From DATGFK01 sp040007395 (lineage in GTDB: Bacteria; Chloroflexota; Anaerolineae; Aggregatilineales; UBA2796), in contig JBDTVG010000107.1 in NCBI GenBank assembly GCA_040007395.1, forward strand, positions 66,889 through 130,888: a stretch of DNA of 64,000 nucleotides, given 5' to 3'. Positions 60,101-64,000 of the stretch are shown one piece after another. The notes below the pieces were generated by a model. It was not told the origin of the DNA. It ran no database searches and was given only the letters and a program-made list of their open reading frames with translations. The position numbers were made by a program, and so were the translations under genes. The stretch's first letter is position 1. Each line of letters starts with the position of its first letter.

Positions 60101-60180
60101 AAGAGGGCTAAGAGCACAACCAGAAATCGACGACTCTGGATGATTAACTTGATGTATTTTGCGTATTTCATAGTAGCCAT
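57130..60180 (-). CDS. Sensor histidine kinase with four PAS domains and a GAF-like domain
   Basis: A 1016-residue membrane sensor kinase. Two membrane helices (about 15-35 and 43-68) hold it with little outside. Then come PAS1 (about 105-217), three closely similar PAS-PAC units (about 230-347, 360-475, 490-605; each with LLRTLFDNL, FIxxN-like, GKTDFDFFPLEMA and GLVGISRDITERK), a GAF-like domain (about 610-755), a coiled stretch (RRVAERTTELETANTRLMEL) and the kinase core: His803 in ADISHELRTPVSILNTAVYL, N box HVIINLLTNAINYTP, G1 VTDTGTGIESED, G2 GTGLGLSVAKGIVDLHNG. The repeated PAS units point to internal duplication. No response regulator gene is adjacent. The start ATG 60180 has no clear ribosome-binding site. 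Confidence 0.92.
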   Translation of the reverse strand: MATMKYAKYIKLIIQSRRFLVVLLALLLIISLLHIVYGDSGLVFLSANVAHIALIVITLILIFLALAFRSARDKMEISQLVEGKLQLASRIAQLSQEEIALRKREYRFRELVENQSGMICCSKLDGTVTYINESYRRYFKIEDISNYNFFPDLMAEDREHVLHLRNALTRDNPVAEADERIFLASGEMRWQQWTMRAIYNESGNLIEFQSIGYDITERKQTEQALAHERNLLRTLFDNLYDYIYIKDTQSRFILLNVRSVKDLGLNTLEEAVGKTDFDFFPLEMATEYYTDEQELIQSGQPLLNKEEQALKRTTGELRWMNSTKVPLRDGEGNITGLIGISRDITERKETEQALAAERNLLRTLFDNLPDHIYIKDTRSRFITVNFKSALNAGLNSPDEIVGKTDFDLFPSEMAAQFYAEDQALIHSGESLFNREEQVLNLADGKLIWTLVTKVPMRDSTGKIIGLVGISRDITERKGTEQALAAERHLLRTLFDNLPDYIFIKDVESRFVMATLRSTLELGLANPEEIRGKTDFDFHPPEIAAKFYADEQALMQSGQMLLNVEEPNITLVTGKTRWMLTTKVPLRDSDGKITGLVGISRDISERKQHERELEVLVSIAALLRKAASRAEILTVIFEQLFALLSIDLAALATPDLTADELVYEIARDNASNLTTVRTPLKFGLTMQIMTTGQPYASPTPINDSGARSLPNQYDGPSAEAGVPLNAQERTGGVFWVGRATPITNEELRLLIAITDIGANALHRAEVIETLERRVAERTTELETANTRLMELDQLKTKFIADISHELRTPVSILNTAVYLIENSPIENQQRHIASLKLQVTRLTDLIKSILNFSRLQDHRDQITLVPLDINVIVQEAVAAYAPLAEIAGLAMHFEAAADLPFVLGNADELSHVIINLLTNAINYTPAGHIDVQTKLVEQVKCIRLSVTDTGTGIESEDMPHLFDYFYRGRHVGELTIPGTGLGLSVAKGIVDLHNGYVSVESTPGEGTTFNIYLPIAE
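58366..59529 (-). repeat. Three tandem PAS-PAC repeat units of about 387 bp inside the histidine kinase gene
   Basis: Residues 218-345, 346-474 and 475-605 repeat the same order of phrases (AxERNLLRTLFDNL, KTDFDFFP, GLVGISRDITERK). At DNA level the blocks around 59135, 58730 and 59510 share GCTTGCTCAGTC-like and TACGTTCGGTGATGTCACG-like words, so the duplication is fairly young and recombination between units is possible. Confidence 0.75.
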
Positions 60181-60310
60181 TTATGCCGTTGGTCTAATCA
60201 GTTCAAGTGCTGCCTTTTGCAAAATCCGTTTCAAATTCGCATCGTCGTTCGATACCTCACTCAATAGTGTGGGTTCCCCTTCTGGACGCAAGAGGAACCC
60301 GCCTCAACAA

Positions 60311-61654
60311 TCAGGAGAGCTTCACAAAGTAGGCTTCACAGGCACGATCGATCAGTTCTTTGGTCAATTGCGGTGGGCGGTTCAAATAGCGGGCGATGTC
60401 AAGCATTTGGTCGAGAATATCACGCGGGTGAACGGCACGCGGTTTACGATCCCGCTTGACATACCACTCTTGCAACAGATAGGCCAATCCTTTTTCATCG
60501 TAGGGAACTTTCTTGGAATCGCAGGCTCGCTTGAAAATCTCACGGAATTCCTCGAAGGAGGGATCGCCAACTTCGATCTTATGACGGATGCGGCGTAGAA
60601 ACGCTTCATCCACTAGATCGGACGGATCAAGGTTGGTCGAGAACACAATCAACACATTGAAAGGCATTTCGATCTTGCGCCCGGTAGCCAGTGTTAAGAA
60701 GTCCACGCCTTTTTCGAGTGGCACGATCCAACGGTTGAGTAGGTCGCGCGGGCGAACTTGCTGCCGTCCAAAGTCGTCGATGAGGAACATACCACCGTTC
60801 GACTTAACCTGATAGGGCGCTTCGTAATACTTGTTGATCGGGTCGTAGATCAGGTCTAACCCGGCGAGGGTCAATTCACCACCAACGATAATCACCGGAC
60901 GGCGGATCTTGATCCAGCGCGGGTCACGCTTCACGCCTGTCTGGGTACGGAGTTGTCCGGTTTCTGCTTCAGCGGCTTCCAACACAACATGATTGACGTT
61001 ATCGAACACCCTAATCACCTGACCATCGACATCGAACGCATACGGAATCCACAGATCGGAGCCAAGCACAACCCGGCCTACTGCTTCGGAAATGGTTGTC
61101 TTGCCGTTGCCGGGAGGGCCATACAGGAAGATTGACTTACCAGAGTTTACGGCGGGGCCAATCTTGCCGTACATCGTCTCAGAAATGACAAGATGGCCTA
61201 GCGCCTTTTTCATCACCTCATGCGTTGCCGTCACGCGACTGCGGTTTTGCATCTTCATTGCGTTGATATATTGATCGAGCGTTACTGGGGTTGGTCCGGC
61301 ATACTGGCTGCGTTCGAGGACTTCTTTGGCCTTATCGACACCCTTTGACGAGATGATGAATTGAAAAGCCGCTTCGCCTAGACCGCCTTGCCCCTTGATC
61401 TCGATATACTTTTCGCGCTTCAAAAACTCCATGACCTGATCGACTACCCCGGTGTAGGGTAGCTTGATAATATCCGCGACCTTTGCGCCCGTCATAATGC
61501 CGCCAAAGTACATAACCTTGAGCGCCAGATCCGCAATCGTGATTAGATTGAGACCCGTGTCTTCGATGCTACGCATCGGCGGCGGCGACCACGGGCCTTG
61601 CAATGGCTGCGATTGCCGAACTTGTTGCACAGAGGGTTTTAATTGATTAGTCAT
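60311..61654 (-). CDS. AAA+ ATPase with N-terminal winged-helix-like region
   Basis: A 447-residue ATPase. Residues about 30-125 look like a winged helix plus linker (LITIADLALKVMYFGGIMTG, VDQVMEFLKREKYIEIKGQG), giving a possible DNA or protein contact. The AAA core has Walker A IFLYGPPGNGKTTISEAVGR (about 172-191), Walker B GGMFLIDDFGRQQVRPRDLL, sensor FNVLIVFSTNLDPSDLVDEA and the arginine finger FLRRIRHKIEVGDPSFEEF. The C-terminus has a winged domain-like RKPRAVHPRDILDQMLDIAR. The family is known in Chloroflexota and other phyla without established function. Its start lies three bases from the stop of the aminotransferase gene, so the two are translated from one mRNA; substrate unknown. Confidence 0.85.
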   Translation of the reverse strand: MTNQLKPSVQQVRQSQPLQGPWSPPPMRSIEDTGLNLITIADLALKVMYFGGIMTGAKVADIIKLPYTGVVDQVMEFLKREKYIEIKGQGGLGEAAFQFIISSKGVDKAKEVLERSQYAGPTPVTLDQYINAMKMQNRSRVTATHEVMKKALGHLVISETMYGKIGPAVNSGKSIFLYGPPGNGKTTISEAVGRVVLGSDLWIPYAFDVDGQVIRVFDNVNHVVLEAAEAETGQLRTQTGVKRDPRWIKIRRPVIIVGGELTLAGLDLIYDPINKYYEAPYQVKSNGGMFLIDDFGRQQVRPRDLLNRWIVPLEKGVDFLTLATGRKIEMPFNVLIVFSTNLDPSDLVDEAFLRRIRHKIEVGDPSFEEFREIFKRACDSKKVPYDEKGLAYLLQEWYVKRDRKPRAVHPRDILDQMLDIARYLNRPPQLTKELIDRACEAYFVKLS

Positions 61655-61657
61655 CGT

Positions 61658-62845
61658 TTAATTCCTTAGTTGCGCCAGAGCATCTATCAGGTGAGAAATT
61701 TCTTCGGTGGTATTAAAGCAATGGAACGACAACCGGATATGCGAAATATCTTGTTGATCCCAATGTTTGGTAACAAAAATCCGCTGCGCTTTTAGGGCTT
61801 CCATGAGCGCCATGTTAGCTTCTTCTGTCTCGGCAGCGCGGAAGGTCACAATTGGGCCATGTGTGTCAGGCGTGATGACGGGGTAGCCAGCGGTCTTCAA
61901 CTGATCAATGGCGAAATTTGCCAGTGTAGTCGTGTACGAGTCAATAGCGGCGATACCAAGTTCGCGCAGCATAGTTATGCTCTCCAACAAGCCCATCATG
62001 CCGTTTAGGTTTGGCGTTCCCATCTGGAAGCGGGCTGCGCCATCCGCTGGGGTGAGATTATATTTGAGCCAATGGTGAAAATCCTGAACACTGCTGCCAC
62101 CCACCATCGTTGGTCGGGTCTTCTCAATGAGCGCCTTACACATATACAGAAAGCCTTGACCGGGAGGTCCCATCAGTGACTTTTGACCACCTGTTGCCAG
62201 AACGTCAATGTGCATAGCCTGTACGTCAATCGGAAGATGTCCGGCTGACTGAATCACATCGACAGCAAACAAGATATTATGGTCATGGCAAAATGCACCA
62301 ATCGCCTTGAGATCGGTTTTGTGTCCAGTAAAAAACTGGACGGCGCTAGCAGTCACCAACCGGGTATTCGCATCAACGGCTTTTTCGAGTGCTTCAAGAG
62401 TCAAGCCGCCGTCCTGATTCGGAATCACCCGCACTTCAACGCCGCGCTGGGCTTGCAGGCTCATCCAAGGGTAAACGTTGCTCGGAAACTCCATGTCGCA
62501 CAGGATAATATTTTGACCTGCCTGCCACGGCAAGGCCTGTGCCGCAACGTTCATCCCCATGGAGGTACTGCTTACGCCAGCGATTTCGGAAACATCCTCG
62601 GCGTTGATCAGCGCACGGATCGCCTCGGCAAAGTTGGTAAAACGTGGCAGAAAAAATGTTTCGAAGCTACCTGATGGATCGAGCAGCAAGCGCTCATCGG
62701 CGGCACGCATCTCGTCAAAAGTTCGTTGGGGAAGCGGCGCAATGGCTGCACAGTTGAAATAAACTGTATTGCGCGTCAATGGGAACTGCTGTTCACGCAG
62801 CGCCCCGACATCATAGTGGGTCGTGATGGGAGTGGAAACAGCCAT
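61658..62845 (-). CDS. Class V (SufS/CsdA-like) PLP aminotransferase
   Basis: A 395-residue fold-type I PLP enzyme. The Lys that holds PLP is in DVLATGGQKSLMGPPGQGFL; upstream are HNILFAVDVIQSAGHLPIDV (Asp and Gln that contact the cofactor) and EIAGVSSTSMGMNVAAQALP (phosphate-binding turn). The N-terminal YFNCAAIAPLPQRTFDEMRA is typical of class V enzymes. It lacks a recognisable cysteine-desulfurase loop with a catalytic Cys (no RxGxxC segment), so it is more likely an isopenicillin-epimerase-like or aminotransferase-type member than a SufS. GGAGG stands before the ATG. Directly downstream is the AAA+ ATPase gene. An IS110 element lies upstream and may have replaced its natural promoter region. 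Confidence 0.87.
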   Translation of the reverse strand: MAVSTPITTHYDVGALREQQFPLTRNTVYFNCAAIAPLPQRTFDEMRAADERLLLDPSGSFETFFLPRFTNFAEAIRALINAEDVSEIAGVSSTSMGMNVAAQALPWQAGQNIILCDMEFPSNVYPWMSLQAQRGVEVRVIPNQDGGLTLEALEKAVDANTRLVTASAVQFFTGHKTDLKAIGAFCHDHNILFAVDVIQSAGHLPIDVQAMHIDVLATGGQKSLMGPPGQGFLYMCKALIEKTRPTMVGGSSVQDFHHWLKYNLTPADGAARFQMGTPNLNGMMGLLESITMLRELGIAAIDSYTTTLANFAIDQLKTAGYPVITPDTHGPIVTFRAAETEEANMALMEALKAQRIFVTKHWDQQDISHIRLSFHCFNTTEEISHLIDALAQLRN

Positions 62846-63121
62846 AGTAGATGGCCTCCATAAATAATTAAACAGAAATCAATCAGAATAAATATTGATT
62901 ATACTGCAACCCTTTCGCAAAGTTTAACTCCGCAAGAGCGAAATTAGGATGATAAACATCTAACAGATTGAGAGGCAAACTGCGCTATAAGTAAAAGCGG
63001 CTTTCAAACGGTGCGGTCTAGGGCTTTCTGAGGCGCAGTTCCTCAGAAAGCGGTTCGCTGGGCCGAGGCGTTGCACCTGCTGCGAATCTCGTCCTAAAGT
63101 TCATATTTCCACCAAGCGAGT
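62846..63121 (-). other. 276-bp non-coding end of the IS110-family element, with hairpin
   Basis: This is the stretch after the transposase stop codon and before the aminotransferase start (minus strand). GCTTTCTGAGG (63023-63033) and CCTCAGAAAGC (63041-63051) form a perfect 11-bp stem with a 7-base loop. In IS110/IS1111 elements one non-coding end encodes a bridge RNA that guides recombination; in the IS1111 group it lies after the gene, as here. The element border is not defined by eye. The left part also has to hold the promoter of the aminotransferase gene. Confidence 0.4.
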
Positions 63122-64000
63122 TCAGGCCATGCGCTGAACAGCGTCACGCTCGATGAGCGTGAAACCTAAGTTGGTTGCTTTCTTGCGCAAAGCAACAAGG
63201 TCTCGTTCGCGTTGCTTGTGTTCAAACCCTTGCGTACCAATATGCTGGTATTGGACATGGTCCTTGAGCAGATGATAAACAATGCGGGCAATTTTGTGGG
63301 CCGTCGCCACTTGGGCAAACTGGGGGCACCCTGTGCTCGTTTACGACGGTAGTGGGCTCCCAACGCCGTGGCTGCGCGGGCTACCGAAGTGGCGGCCTGA
63401 CGAAATGCCTGACCTGCCCGGTTATGGGTCGGCAAGGTTCGACTGTGCAGGACTTTGCCACCCGAAATATCGTTGTGAGGGGCGAGGCCCGACCACGAAG
63501 CAAAATGCTTGTCAGTCGGCCATTTGCTCATGTCGGTGCCAATTTCGGACAGAATGGTTTGGGCTAGTCCAGGACCAATCCCATCTACAGCGGCGATATC
63601 CACCCCGGTCAGGCGAATGATGTCGGCACGCACGTCGGAGGCTGGTTCATTTTTCCATTTTCCGCGACGTGGCTTAGCTGATGGAGAGGACATATTCGGT
63701 GGCATTACCTCCCAACGCGGCTTCATGACCGCATACTGCTGCTGGATTTGCGCGTCACAGGCGGCCACTTGTCCTGTGTAGAAGTCATACAGCTCTAGCG
63801 ATTGCCGCAGATAAGCCCGCAAGGCGCTCATCTCCCCGTCGGGGCGGAATGACCCGTTCAGCAGCCCCAGCGCATGTAACTTCTGAATCCATGGGCAGTC
63901 TGCCACATCGGATTTGCGGCCCAGTACGTTCTTGATATGGCGACCATTGACCAGATAAACCTTGAAACCGCGTGCTTCCAAAACCTCGAAGGCTGGAATC
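63122..64000 (-). pseudogene. IS110-family transposase, frameshifted and cut by the window edge
   Basis: The frame is open at the right edge, so the N-terminal part lies outside. Visible are the end of the RuvC-like DEDD domain (RHIKNVLGRKSDVADCPWIQ, with the last Asp), a coiled spacer (about 50-105) and the Transposase_20 domain (VDGIGPGLAQTILSEIGTDM, FASWSGLAPHNDISGGKVLH, with the conserved Ser and basic residues). At a G5 run (63322-63326) the frame shifts: the natural continuation QFAQVATAHKIARIVYHLLK is in another frame, which ends at the TGA 63122-63124. One added C restores the product, so this is a one-base frameshift, or a sequencing error in a homopolymer. IS110 enzymes make no terminal inverted repeats. 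Confidence 0.85.

Noticed and set aside
61658..62845. Cysteine desulfurase (SufS/IscS) name for the class V enzyme
   Set aside because: The catalytic Cys loop is not visible and no SUF or ISC genes are nearby, so only the general class is claimed.
1..64000. tRNA, rRNA and CRISPR arrays
   Set aside because: No T-loop plus CCA pattern, no rRNA-like stretches and no regularly spaced repeats with unique spacers were seen by eye; a covariance search was not possible.

Overview
The window reads as a chromosomal segment of a Chloroflexota bacterium, probably Anaerolineae-like. This is an inference from gene content and style: cytosolic GatA and GatB, a C-terminal penicillin-binding-protein domain of the kind seen in Anaerolineae, GT39-type glycosyltransferases, stand-alone LysM, Clp-N and CBM48 proteins, many TTG/GTG starts, and no outer-membrane genes. 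About 49 intact protein genes are supported, plus three degraded or truncated ones. I see no rRNA, tRNA or CRISPR array. Both edges cut through genes: a PBP tail at the left and an IS110-type transposase at the right.

Layout. 1-7 kb: PBP C-terminus, BON-like protein, an IS4-superfamily transposase remnant, a secreted DUF3298 protein, a TPR protein, a small membrane protein, a solitary CpaF-type ATPase and an NAD(P)-binding protein that lies between two copies of a 25-bp repeat. 7-16 kb: a MerR/B12-binding regulator of the CarH photoreceptor type with phased repeats over its own promoter, a phosphoribosyltransferase, a TPR protein, a CBM48 protein with glgC (glycogen), a double Clp-N protein, a YkuD L,D-transpeptidase and a GAF histidine kinase. 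16-26.5 kb: a MoxR-DUF58 operon, an unrecognised 794-residue protein, an SGNH hydrolase, a class I aldolase and grpE-dnaK. 26.6-29.1 kb: an accessory patch with a GH20 remnant, a BRO/DinD-like gene, a DUF427 gene and palindromic repeats.

29-47 kb: a TPR membrane protein, a Ser/Thr kinase, ssb, gatB, an aminotransferase with a sugar-nucleotidyltransferase, gatA, an ALDH16-type double aldehyde dehydrogenase overlapping birA, a DUF1089 protein, membrane proteins and ftsH. 47-64 kb: a sugar-dehydrogenase-like lipoprotein, an MBL-fold hydrolase, an FmdB-type zinc ribbon, a LysM-M23 peptidase, a DEAD-box helicase whose natural start appears to be ATT, then a long minus-strand run (class V aminotransferase, AAA ATPase, four-PAS histidine kinase, two tandem GT39 paralogues), ending in the IS110 element.

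How it fits together: much of the region serves the cell envelope (PBP, YkuD, LysM-M23, LysM, two GT39 enzymes) and protein quality control (GrpE-DnaK, FtsH, Clp-N protein). Central carbon storage (GlgC, CBM48, aldolase) and translation (GatA, GatB) fill most of the rest. The items I would look at first are the CarH-like regulator with its 10-12 bp phased operator repeats, the large orphan protein with an HxxxDG motif, the ATT-initiated helicase, and the non-coding end of the IS110 element as a possible bridge-RNA locus.
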